This document shows, in pieces, positions 55,215-64,000 of a stretch of DNA of 64,000 bases (position 1 is the stretch's first letter; every line of letters starts with the position of its first letter). The notes under the pieces are model-generated. The model searched no databases and was not told where the DNA came from. It worked only from the letters and a program-made list of their open reading frames with translations. The DNA comes from Tridacna crocea (lineage: Eukaryota; Mollusca; Bivalvia; Cardiida; Cardiidae). Position numbers and translations under genes: made by a program. The DNA lies in the NCBI GenBank assembly GCA_943736015.1, contig OX031073.1, positions 30,283,210-30,347,209 on the forward strand, in the 5' to 3' direction.

Positions 55215-55430
55215 GAACTTAAACGACCCTAAGGGAAAAAATCTTTTTGAGAACATTGTGGGTAAAGGAAAAAATGCTGGTAACTAGCAATTTATCCTTT
55301 TCCCGCAATGCTTTGCTGATACGTCGAAGACAAATTCCATCTTTTGTGCTACTTTTAAATTGTCGTCTGCAAATCCTTTCAATTTGTCAAAAGTTTTGTC
55401 GTCTGCCTTACAAAGAAAAGAACAAGCAAC
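55215..55430. mobile_element. decayed TTAA MITE
   Basis: Core ATGCTGGTAACTAGCAATTT. The left end begins at AACGACCCTAAGG and the right end is truncated. Confidence 0.7.
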
Positions 55431-55550
55431 GCTAGCACTTACCTTGTCATAAGTTTTCAACCAATCAAAACAGTTCAAAAAGATATTTTTAGAATCTTAT
55501 CTAAAAAAGAGATGAGCAAGCAAATTCTGAAAAGAAACGTTCCTCATTCA

Positions 55551-55770
55551 CCCTTTCCCAAACAAGCCCTGGTTTTTACGTGTCTGCAGTAAAAGTCTTT
55601 TGAAAACACTGTAGGAAAAGGAGAAATTGCTCGTAACGAGCAATTTCTCCTTTTCCCACAGTGTTTTCTACCCCTCTTGAGAATTTTCTTCCATTTTCTC
55701 AGAATCTAAAATTGTCGTCTGCAAACTCTTTCAGTTTGGAAGAGTACAAAATTTGTCGTTTGGGAAAGGG
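55551..55770. mobile_element. TTAA MITE, type A with GCTCGTAACGAGC core, 220 bp
   Basis: Left flank TTCA (55547-55550), right TTAA 55771-55774. It combines type A ends with a type C-like centre. Confidence 0.9.
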
Positions 55771-55774
55771 TTAA

Positions 55775-55890
55775 CCACTTAGACTGTTAAGTGTGACTAA
55801 ATGCCCTTTTGCTGAAAGTGTAGATCAAGATCAGACTGCAGTGAACGTACAGTCTGATCTTGGATCTACACTGTCCGATAGGGAAATATC
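55775..55890. repeat. AGATCAGACTGCAC hairpin repeat
   Basis: GTGTAGATCAAGATCAGACT pairs with AGTCTGATCTTGGATCTACAC. Confidence 0.8.
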
Positions 55891-56017
55891 TTACCCCAGG
55901 AATAACTCTGAAAAGGCAACATTTTGGGATTTCCCTATCGCCTCCTATTTCATTTCATTTAAACTAACTATTTTAACAGCTTAAGGGTTAAAAACTAAGT
56001 TGTGGCTACTCACTTAA

Positions 56018-56237
56018 CTCTTTACCACACAATCCAGACTTTTAACGACCCTTAGAAAGAGGCTTTATGAAAACATTGTGGGAAAAGGAGAAAATGCTGT
56101 AAACCAGCATTTTCTCCATTTTCCACAATGTTTTCTACCCTTCCAAAACCAAGTTTCAATTTTTCAGTCACATTTATTTTGTTCTCTGCAAATGCTTCAA
56201 TTTGGACCGGTCTACAATTTTCTCGTGTGGTAAAGAG
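56018..56237. mobile_element. TTAA MITE, type B, 220 bp
   Basis: TTAA 56014-56017 and 56238-56241. Confidence 0.9.
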
Positions 56238-56815
56238 TTAACTCGATCTCAAAGAGACAACTCTAGTGAGTACCCACAACACTGATTTGAAGGAAGAACC
56301 GTAGAGATATTGCACTTTAAACGCTTGAAAATACTCCAATAATATGCACTCTCCATTTTCTACATATATAATATGCATAAATTTTATACCTTTATTACGT
56401 TTCAGTCCTCGTATAATTATATTGAATACAAACACATTGCGGTGAGTCACACGATATTTGAAATTTGAATTTGCACCGATTTACTCCCAGCAGCCACTAC
56501 CGTTAATATTCGGCAAAGCTCGGGTGATTCCGTTTATCAAGGTAAAGGTAGATCTCGTTTCAGAATAGGCCGATACAGTACGCTTGTTTCGTTATTTTTC
56601 TTCAGTGCAATACGCACAAACCGTGTCCTTCCGAAGTCTGTGTAGATCAAGACCAGACTGAGATGGAACTTGAGGTCTGATCTTAGATCTTGGATGTAAC
56701 GTATCGGAATTTTCGGAAAGATGGTATGATATAATATTGATTTAACGTGTTTTGTTTCTCTTGTGCTATTAACTGAATGACTCTCTGTGCCAAAAATATA
56801 AACTCGACGTCTTAA

Positions 56816-57041
56816 CCCTTTTCCAAACGACAAATTTTAGACTCTTCCAAACTGAAAGAGTTTGCAGACGACAATTTTAACTAGATCTATCATTACAATG
56901 GCAGAAAATTACCCGAACGGGCAGAAAACACTGTGGGAAAAGGAGAAATTGCTCGTGACGAGCAATTTCTCCTTTTTCCACAGTGTTTTCAAAAGACTTG
57001 TACTGCAGACACATAAAAACAATGGCTTGTTTGGGAAACGG
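56816..57041. mobile_element. TTAA MITE, type A with GCTCGTGACGAGC core, 226 bp
   Basis: TTAA 56812-56815 and 57042-57045. Confidence 0.9.
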
Positions 57042-57119
57042 TTAAGACGGATGTAAAATACAATCAAGTGAAACATATATAAAGATTATTATCTTGTGGG
57101 CTTCAATTAACAAGTGAAC

Positions 57120-57192
57120 GCGATAGATCCAAGATCAGACAGCACATTTTGTGCAGTCTGATCTTGATCTACGCTGTCCGCAAAAGTCATTA
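57120..57192. repeat. AGATCAGACTGCAC hairpin repeat
   Basis: GATCCAAGATCAGACAGCAC pairs with GTGCAGTCTGATCTTGATC. Confidence 0.78.
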
Positions 57193-57237
57193 TTTACGCC
57201 AATGGCGCGGATAGGATCATCGTGCTAAGTAAGTTAA

Positions 57238-57458
57238 CTCTTTACCACACAATCAAGACTTTTAACAATCCTGTATTAAAACCCCTTTTGGAAACATTGT
57301 TGGAAAAGGAGAAAATGCTGGTAACCAGCATTTTCTCCTTTTCCCACAATGTTTTCTTCCCCACCCAAAACAAAAATCATTATTTCAGTTACATTTAATT
57401 TGTCGCCTGCAAATCCTTTCAATTTGGACCACTTTAACTTTTTGTCGTTTGGTAAAGA
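57238..57458. mobile_element. TTAA MITE, 221 bp
   Basis: TTAA 57234-57237; right TTAA mutated to GTAA. Confidence 0.88.
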
Positions 57459-57537
57459 GTAAAAATGATACATTCGAACCAATAGAAAAAAAATGTTATT
57501 TCAAAAGTTGTTCTGCGGGCAGAAATAACTCCTAATT

Positions 57538-57620
57538 GGACTGTAGATCCAAGATCAGACTGCACACGTTCTGTAAAGTCTGATCTTAATCTACACTGTC
57601 AGACAATAAAAAGGTCATTG
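57538..57620. repeat. AGATCAGACTGCAC hairpin repeat
   Basis: GTAGATCCAAGATCAGACTG pairs with AAGTCTGATCTTAATCTAC. Confidence 0.78.
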
Positions 57621-57660
57621 AGTGGCGCGTATAGAAGGCCTTCCGTTTAATATGTCTTAA

Positions 57661-57881
57661 CTCTTTACCACACGACAAAATTTTAGACTGGTTCAAATTG
57701 AAAGCATTTGCAGACGACAAAATAAAGGTGCCTGAAAAATTTAAATTTGTCCTGGGAAGGGTAGAAAACACTGTGGGAAAAGGAGAAAATGCTGGTTACC
57801 AGCATTTTCTCCTTTTCCTACAGTGTTTTCAAAAGGCTTCTTTCTCAAGGGCGTCAAAAGTAGGGATTGTGTGGTAATGGG
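57661..57881. mobile_element. TTAA MITE, type B reversed, 221 bp
   Basis: TTAA 57657-57660 and 57882-57885. Confidence 0.92.
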
Positions 57882-57990
57882 TTAATTTTTTTTTTTCTAA
57901 AAGTGAATAAAAGAATCTTTGGATGGTGGGGAATGACTGGGGTTTTTTTGGTCGCTATTGCAGTGCTCAAGGTAACTGATTGTTATTTAA

Positions 57991-58211
57991 CCCTTTCCCA
58001 AACAATCCCTGGTTTTTACGGGTCTGGAATAGTAGTCTTTTGAAAACATTGTGGGAAAAGGAGAAAATTCTGGTAACCAGCATTTTCTCCTTTTCCCACA
58101 ATGTTTTCTACCATACCATAGACAGAAATCATCTTTTCAGCAAGAGTTGAATTGTCGTCTGTAAATGCTTTCAATTTGGTCTAATTCAAAAGTTTGTCGT
58201 TTGGGAAAGGG
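57991..58211. mobile_element. TTAA MITE, type A, 221 bp
   Basis: TTAA 57987-57990 and 58212-58215; perfect CCCTTTCCCAAAC / GTTTGGGAAAGGG ends. Confidence 0.93.
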
Positions 58212-58215
58212 TTAA

Positions 58216-58680
58216 GAAATAACCCTCTCTCTATCGTGGTTTATCGTTCAATCTACCACAGTTGTGAGTTATGAGGCACAATAAATAATAATCCACGAGG
58301 GTGATAGCCCGAGCAAAGAACGCATTGGGCTGTCATGGGTCGATACTTTTTGCTGATGCACAAAGTCCCCTTACATTGATTATGCATGTTCTTGTCAAAT
58401 AAAACACAGGCAGGAAAACAAATATATTTCGTCTGCAAACAGTATTATGATTATTTGTAAATTTTCTTGATTCACGCATCGATGATCGCGTATCATTTGC
58501 GAAAATATTTTCCTTCATAATTATGCAAAATGAAAAAGTTTTTATTTGCGGTAATAATCATTTTGTCATAATAATATCGTATGCAGAAATTTCTTGGAAG
58601 CAAGATGACCTCTTTCGTCAGCCAGTCAGTTATAAACAGTCATGCTATATTACATTACTAGATGTTTAACATGGTTGCTT
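58216..58680. other. unassigned stretch with a GC-hairpin fragment
   Basis: Only GGGTCGATACTTTTTGCTGA and AAAGTCCCCTTAC (58338-58375) are recognisable as family sequence. Confidence 0.45.
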
Positions 58681-58687
58681 CAAATAC

Positions 58688-59400
58688 AGGGTGACAAAAA
58701 AACCCATTAATTTCTTGACCATTCCTACTAAAACAAAGTAAAACACTATTATTTGTACACTTGAACTGTCTGTGTATGATTATACCTCAAAGTTTCACTA
58801 ATCTAGGTTGCTTTGCACATAATTATGGTATGATCTCTTGAAAATATGTTTTAACCCATTACCAAACGACAATATTTTAGACTGGTCCAAATTGAAAGCA
58901 TTTGCAGACGACAAAATAAAAGTGACTGAAAATTTGAAATTTGCTTTGTGAAGGGTAGAAAACATTGTGGGAAAAGGAGAAAATGCTGGTTACCAGCATT
59001 TTCTCCTTTTCCCACAATGTTTTCTAAAGGCTTCTTTCTCAGGGGCGTCAAAAGTTGGGATTGTGTGGTAATAGGTTAAATGACCTCCTCGGTATTGGAG
59101 ACAAACTTGGACCCGTTGCGCAAAACTGTCAATCACTCGTATGGACTCCTCTCAGGAGATTCCCCGATATTTCCTGCAATTGCAGCCTTTAGTTCACCAT
59201 TTTTTTTAGGATTGTTCTGATACACGTTGTCCTTCAGCTACCCCCATAGATGAAAATCGAAAGGGGGAGGGGTTCAAGTCCGGTGAATGAGATGCACACT
59301 TTGCTGATCAGCCTTTCCTGAAACCGCTCTCTAAGACCGGAACATAATTGGCAGTGCCGAGGAAGTTCTGGACATCACTCGGACGACACAGAGGGATTGA
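58688..59400 (-). pseudogene. mariner/Tc1-type transposase remnant, minus strand
   Basis: The minus strand of 59080-59330 reads SHSPDLNP, then FDFHLWG, LKDNVYQNNP and GELKAAIAGNIGE, the C-terminal part of a DDE transposase, with a frameshift and stops. CAGGGTGACAAAAAAACCC at 58698 resembles the terminal repeat of such elements. A TTAA MITE (58855-59075) separates the two. Confidence 0.7.
58855..59075. mobile_element. TTAA MITE, type B reversed, 221 bp
   Basis: TTAA 58851-58854 and 59076-59079. Confidence 0.92.
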
Positions 59401-59610
59401 TTGAGATGACCAGTGGTTCCAGCAAGACGGGGTGACTCCCCCACTCCCTTCCCCCAACACCAATCACACGCTTGACTGGCTTAGAGAGCGATTTCAGGAA
59501 AGACTGATCAGTACGAATTGTGACGTCGAGTGGGCACCTCATTCACCCGACTTGTACGCTCTTCCCCCTCCCACTGTTTTTGTGGTATTTGTCGAAAAGA
59601 ATACCACTAT
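59401..59610 (+). pseudogene. mariner/Tc1-type transposase remnant, plus strand, first part
   Basis: Translation shows WFQQDG, LDWLRERFQERLIS and CDVEWAPHSPDL, which is the region around the second catalytic Asp and following strand. The sequence downstream is degraded and interrupted. Confidence 0.78.
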
Positions 59611-59689
59611 GAGTTCAATTTTGAATTTTGAAGACCATGTATCGTATTTTGTGAAAAGCCGAAGGAAATAAACCAAATTAAACTCAGTT

Positions 59690-60300
59690 CTACTCAGGCA
59701 AATGATTTTTTTGGTAGCACTCAGATATGTAATTGAAACTGGCATGTTAAAGTACACTGGGTTAGGCCATCGATTTGTGGAAATACTAATTTCTTTTACT
59801 GAAAATAGATTCGTTCGGTCACACCCTTCTATTTGAGCAATGATACAAAATTTGTCTACCGATCGCATGGTCCGGGGCTTTTTCGTTCCATGGCTTGTTC
59901 ATCCCATGAATGGGCGCTTCTCTATTTGATTGGGCATGAATATTTATAGACCGAAATAATTTATTGTAATGTTGGGAATTAAATGCTAACGGCTAAAGAC
60001 ATTTCAAAATCATAGTTTTCAGGTACAAAACTTAATTTCATTAGATTATTCATATGGTTTCTTTCTCTAACCATCATGCATCGTACTGTCGAGGACGTTA
60101 CTCCTGACTCCACCTGATGATCAAAGGGAGACCACCAATACTTAAATAATCCTAACTTTGTCATGAGTATTCTCCTTTCAACCAAAAGGCATTCATTTGC
60201 TTAGTTGGCTGACTTTCAAGCCAATATTTTAATAATATTTCTCTATTTCTTTCAAATTATTAACTTTACACAACGGTTTCCTTGACAAATACCACTTCAG
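59690..60300. other. sequence separating two transposase pieces
   Basis: No frame or repeat recognised. Since the transposase resumes at 60330, this is likely an insertion of about 700 bp. Confidence 0.4.
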
Positions 60301-60329
60301 CGTTCTCTATGCTTTGATTATCAGTGGGG

Positions 60330-60510
60330 GGGGGGGTTATCTGAAGAACAATGTGTATCACAACAATCCTCAACAACCCAAGGCCGCAACTGCAGGAAAA
60401 AATGGGGAAATCCCCAGAGAGGAGTGTGTGGGAGTGATTAACAATTTCGTGCAAACGGATCCAAGTCTGTCTTCAGTGCCAAGGAGGCCATTCAGAGCAT
60501 ATTTTTGAGA
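60330..60510 (+). pseudogene. mariner/Tc1-type transposase remnant, plus strand, C-terminal part
   Basis: GYLKNNVYHNNPQQPKAA and VINNFVQTDPSLSSVPRR correspond to the same region as the minus-strand remnant at 59080-59290, in opposite orientation. Preceded by a (G)n run at 60326. Confidence 0.72.
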
Positions 60511-60584
60511 GAGTATAACTTTTGTGCAAATCATCCTAGATTACTGAAACTTTTGGGTATAATCTTACACAGACAGAAGTTTAA

Positions 60585-61850
60585 CCCGTTCCCAAACAAT
60601 GCCTGGTTTTTACAACCCTGAGGTAGAAGCCTTTTGAAAACACTGTGGGGAAAGAAGAAAATGCTGGTAACCAGCATTTTCTCCTATTCCCACACTGTTT
60701 TCTTGGCTGCTGGAAACAAATTTCAATTTTTGACTTACGTTTATTTTGTCGTCTGCAAGCGCTTTCAATTTGGACCAGTCTTAAATTTTGTTGTTCGGTA
60801 GTGAGTAAAAATAGCGATGAAACATTCTTACTGTGCGATACGTAGCTCTAAGGAGTCTTAGTACGTATTCTCTTGTAACAACATTTAGATACGCCTGGAA
60901 ATTGCTGGTCACTGTTATTTTCCCTGTTTCCCAAATGTTTTCAAATGGCTTCTTTCACAGCATCCTTAAAATTCGGGAGTGTTTGATAAAGGGTAAGGCG
61001 CTATTTAACTCGCTCAGTTGACGAATGATATCAAATGACAATAGACGGGCTCAGAACATGCAAGATTTTCATGCCATTATCTCTTAATACTTTACCCGCC
61101 TAATCATTTAGCTCTTTAACACACAATCCCAACTTTTAACGACCCTGAAGAAAAGCCTTTTGAAAACATTGAGGGAAAAGGAGAAAATGCTGGTAACCAG
61201 CATTTTCTCCTTTTTCCCACAGTGTTTTCTTCGCTGCTGGAAACAAATTTCAATTTTTGACTTACGTTTATTTTGTCGTCTGCAAGCGCTTTCAATTTGG
61301 ACCAGTCTTAAATTTTGTTGTTCGGTAGTGAGTAAAAATAGCGATGAAACATTCTTACTGTGCGATACGTAGCTCTAAGGAGTCTTAGTACGTATTCTCT
61401 TGTAACAACATTTAGATACGCCTGGAAATTGCTGGTCACTGTTATTTTCCCTGTTTCCCAAATGTTTTCAAATGGCTTCTTTCACAGGATCCTTAAAATT
61501 CGGGAGTGTTTGATAATGGATAAAGCGCTATTTAAGTCGTTCAGTTGACGAATGATATCAAATGACAATAGACGGGCTCAAAACATGCAAGATTTTCATG
61601 CTATTATCTCTTAATACTTTACCCGCCTAATCATTTAGCTCTTTAACACACAATCCCAACTTTTAACGACCCTGAAGAAAAGCCTTTTGAAAACATTGAG
61701 GGAAAAGGAGAAAATGTTGGTAACCAGCATTTTCTCCTTTTTCCAACAGTGTTTTCTTTCCTGCTGGAAACAAATTTCAATTTTTGACTTACGTTTATTT
61801 TGTCGTCTGCAAGCGCTTTCAATTTGAACCAGTCTGAAATTTTGTCATTT
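60585..61850. repeat. 527 bp tandem repeat, about 2.4 units, built of MITEs
   Basis: GCGATGAAACATTCTTACTG recurs at 60814 and 61341, and GCTCTTTAACACACAATCCC at 61111 and 61638, all 527 bp apart. Each unit holds one full MITE (60585-60805, 61112-61336, 61639-61850) and a half MITE (about 60890-60998, 61417-61525). Units 2 and 3 are nearly identical; the left part of unit 1 is diverged. Confidence 0.9.
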
Positions 61851-62007
61851 CTCTCGGCATCTGACTTGCTGGAGTCAACTGTGTTGATGGCGCCAGTGAA
61901 GAAACTATGTTGATGACACAAAGGACATTTTGCAATATATATGTGAATATATCAAATAAACATTACATTTTTTGTAAAATATCTTTTACTAGTTGAGTAT
62001 GGTAATT

Positions 62008-62125
62008 GGCCTGCAACACGCGAAAAGGGACATTCACATGCAGACGTCTGCGTAAAGTGTCGTCTCGGATCAACCAGCGCAGTCCGCGCAGGCTAATCCG
62101 AGACGGCACTTTACGTCTATATTAG
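62008..62125. repeat. hairpin repeat related to the 262 bp element
   Basis: CAACACGCGAAAAGGGACAT and CGTAAAGTGTCGTCTCGGAT with its complement CTAATCCGAGACGGCACTTT; other end not found. Confidence 0.75.
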
Positions 62126-62129
62126 ATTT

Positions 62130-63200
62130 TCTTCCTCAGTAGACTTTTGCAAAACATAAAAAAACATAGAAACGGAAAGTGCCGCTGCTGCTTGTTTATT
62201 TTTTCAATCAACATACTTTTCAACGTATTTCTTTCCTATATGCCTTTTTCGTAATATTTTGTAACATCTTGAGTGTGTCTTCATGTACCACGTTGTTTTT
62301 GTATAATGTATGTGCAACTGACGATGTACTTTGTACAAGTCATAATAAAATTCTGTTCTGTTCTGTAATAAGGCGGGAGGGGGTGCGGGATGACGCCATG
62401 GAGAATTACCGAAAACAACTGCTGAATTTTGGTGAAAGTCCCAACAAGAATGGGGTTAGAAGAATGAAATGAATAGAATATTTGTTTTTTCAGTGAAAGG
62501 CGGAAGTTCATTTCATTTCAAGAACATAATTGGTAATATTTTTGCCCGTGGCTCTGCCACTCATGGAAGTTTTACCGATAATGTTCACTCGATAAGGTAA
62601 ATTTCGATTTTTCACCGAAGAAAACAAATATTCTCAAAGTAGGTCAAATGAATGAATGAATGAATGAATGAATGAATGTTGTTTTATGGCGCATCGACAG
62701 CTTTGGTAATTTAGCGAGCATATCTGTTATAAAAGAAAAGTGGAATTGTTTAAACTGTAAAGGGTTTGGATACATTAATAGTATTAAAGGAGATGAATTA
62801 AGAAGTATTATGAGTCATCTTAACATGGATAAAGGACATTATTGAGTGACAGGGCAATCCCTATCAACTCAAAAGTTTTAAATGATAAAGTTAAGAATGT
62901 GATAAAAAAATTTGAACGAAATGTTGAATTGATAGTAAGACGTCTTTCAATGAGGAAGAAGTACATGTCATTTATAATGTGCATAAAGTATGATATTGTG
63001 TGGCTGGGCATTCCCTGCCTACTCCAAAGTTTAGAATAAAAAAGTCAAAACTATAAATCAGCTGACAAGATATCTAATATAAAGGTGTTTAAAGAATGTA
63101 AAAAGATGGATAAGAAACTCAAGAGTAAATATCACAGGTTAGTGTGTCAAAAGCCAGCACATTCAGTTACGCAGAAAAAAGTTTATCTTTTTTATTCTTA
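62130..63200. other. stretch without recognised gene, plus (AATG)n microsatellite
   Basis: (AATG)n at about 62648-62678. The remaining AT-rich sequence lies upstream of the LRAT-like gene and shows no clear frame. A possible acceptor (CTTATTTGTTTAG) at about 63209 may end a leader intron. Confidence 0.45.
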
Positions 63201-63238
63201 TTTGTTTAGCCTGACCGCTGGTTGAAAACGATACCACA

Positions 63239-63880
63239 ATGCCTATAAACAGAAGAAATAGAAAATTTCCAGGTGAGGTTGATCCCCCGCCTACAGAGGA
63301 CGAAACAGTTTTTACCGAGGTCCCTTCAACTAGTAGATCAGAAGTTGACCCCATTTTGCAGACCGAGGAAACAGAGGGTCACGAAGATATAGAGCCTCCT
63401 TCTCATTCCGTGGAAAAAGTAAGAAAAAAATTCAAGTTAAAAAAATCCAGATTGGAGACACGACCTTTCTGGACTTGGAGTGAAGTTAAAGAAGGAATGA
63501 TGGTTTATTTGAAATACTATGGGTTCTGGCATGCCGTATTGGTCACACAGGTAATTGAAAACTTAAGCAAGATTCGCGGTATTCATTATGCTGTTGGTAG
63601 AACTATATTTCATAGCCGTGTAGTTAAGGAGGACGACTTTGTAGTGAATCTGGACAGGAACGAATTGTGGGAAGCAAGAATACCGGAAGTAGTGAGGCGG
63701 CCCATACCTGAGACGATCGAACTAGCTCACGGCCTGATAGGTGAAACGAATTTTAACATGTTTACTAGAAGATCTCGTCATTTTGTCCTGGAGTGTATTC
63801 TAAAGGAAAAACCGAAAAAATGTAAATTGAGAAAGAGGCAGAAAGTAAGCGAAAGGGAGAAAGAGAGAGAAATAGACTGA
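63239..63880 (+). CDS. LRAT-like domain protein, probably catalytically inactive
   Basis: An intact frame of 213 residues. Residues 1-75 are polar and then basic (VRKKFKLKKSR). Residues 78-185 resemble the LRAT/NlpC-P60-type fold: WSEVKEGMMVYLKYYGFWHAVLV (first His, 98), IHYAV (His 116), and the end block FNMFTRRSRHFV. LRAT acyltransferases and phospholipases have Asn-Cys-Glu-His-Phe-Val in that block; here Ser 179 replaces Cys, so thiol chemistry should be lost. The tail is strongly basic (KPKKCKLRKRQK). No membrane segment. The first ATG after a possible acceptor was chosen. The family call is from motif pattern only; a different cysteine-protease-fold family is possible. Confidence 0.6.
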   Translation: MPINRRNRKFPGEVDPPPTEDETVFTEVPSTSRSEVDPILQTEETEGHEDIEPPSHSVEKVRKKFKLKKSRLETRPFWTWSEVKEGMMVYLKYYGFWHAVLVTQVIENLSKIRGIHYAVGRTIFHSRVVKEDDFVVNLDRNELWEARIPEVVRRPIPETIELAHGLIGETNFNMFTRRSRHFVLECILKEKPKKCKLRKRQKVSEREKEREID

Positions 63881-64000
63881 CGAATGTGTCTAGTTCGTAA
63901 ATCATCAATTAATACTTAAGTCAAGTAACGCAATGGTAGGTAATAAGAAACAGCAATTCTTTGCATTATGACAATCTCTCGAGAATTCGATTTCACAGAC

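Noticed and set aside
75..62000. Dozens of short open frames reading WEKEKMLVTSIFSFSHNVF or NIVGKGENAGNQHFLLFPQCF on both strands
   Set aside because: They are conceptual translations of the palindromic MITE core; because the core is a palindrome, both strands give the same peptides. No start context, splice sites or conservation as protein.

Overview
This is a window of an invertebrate animal nuclear genome. It is AT-rich, with split genes that have consensus GT/AG splice sites and long stretches of repeat. The best guess is a bivalve mollusc, possibly a heterodont such as a dreissenid. That guess rests on a signal-peptide-plus-single-C1q-domain gene, a single-coding-exon HSPA12-type Hsp70 gene, tRNA-derived SINEs with a GTTAAACCCC-type tail, and foldback hairpins with a CTGCGCAG-type core. 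The species is inferred, not shown.

Genes, left to right. (1) A C2H2 zinc-finger gene on the minus strand (9385 to 1686) can be rebuilt as four coding exons: 1185 residues, about 17 fingers, with the first finger split between exons 1 and 2. (2) A small secreted C1q-domain gene lies on the minus strand (42573 to 39885) with three coding exons and a probable 5' non-coding exon near 43512. (3) An HSPA12-like gene lies on the minus strand (53071 to 51347). (4) A 213-residue LRAT-like gene lies on the plus strand (63239 to 63880); Ser stands where the catalytic Cys is expected. Nothing suggests these four share a pathway.

The rest is mostly mobile DNA. The dominant component is one superfamily of short non-autonomous elements, typically about 221 bp, counted by eye at about 75 to 80 full or partial copies (roughly a fifth of the window). 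Each is bounded by TTAA, has a CCCTTT/CCCATT/CTCTTT-type terminal inverted repeat and carries a near-perfect central palindrome of about 66 bp. The TTAA target sites point to piggyBac-type mobilisation, and two decayed piggyBac transposase copies are present (19946-21454 and 34040-35760). Other elements are two SINE families, a 5'-truncated LINE, mariner-type remnants, a 2 kb element with long inverted arms, several hairpin families and satellite-like tandem repeats.

Layout: 1-9.4 kb zinc-finger gene loaded with MITEs; 9.4-12.4 kb mostly unassigned; 12.9-20.8 kb and 26.0-35.8 kb two copies of one segmental duplication, each containing the 2 kb element, a short exon-like segment and a piggyBac remnant; 20.8-26 kb MITEs, a SINE and a LINE; 36-39.4 kb tandem-repeat element with MITEs inside; 39.7-43.6 kb C1q gene; 44-51 kb repeats and a large GACA/GAAA microsatellite; 51.3-53.1 kb HSPA12-like gene; 53-62 kb dense MITEs, mariner remnants and a 527 bp tandem repeat; 63.2-63.9 kb LRAT-like gene. 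Comparing the two duplication copies gives several occupied/empty insertion-site pairs that show the TTAA target duplication directly.
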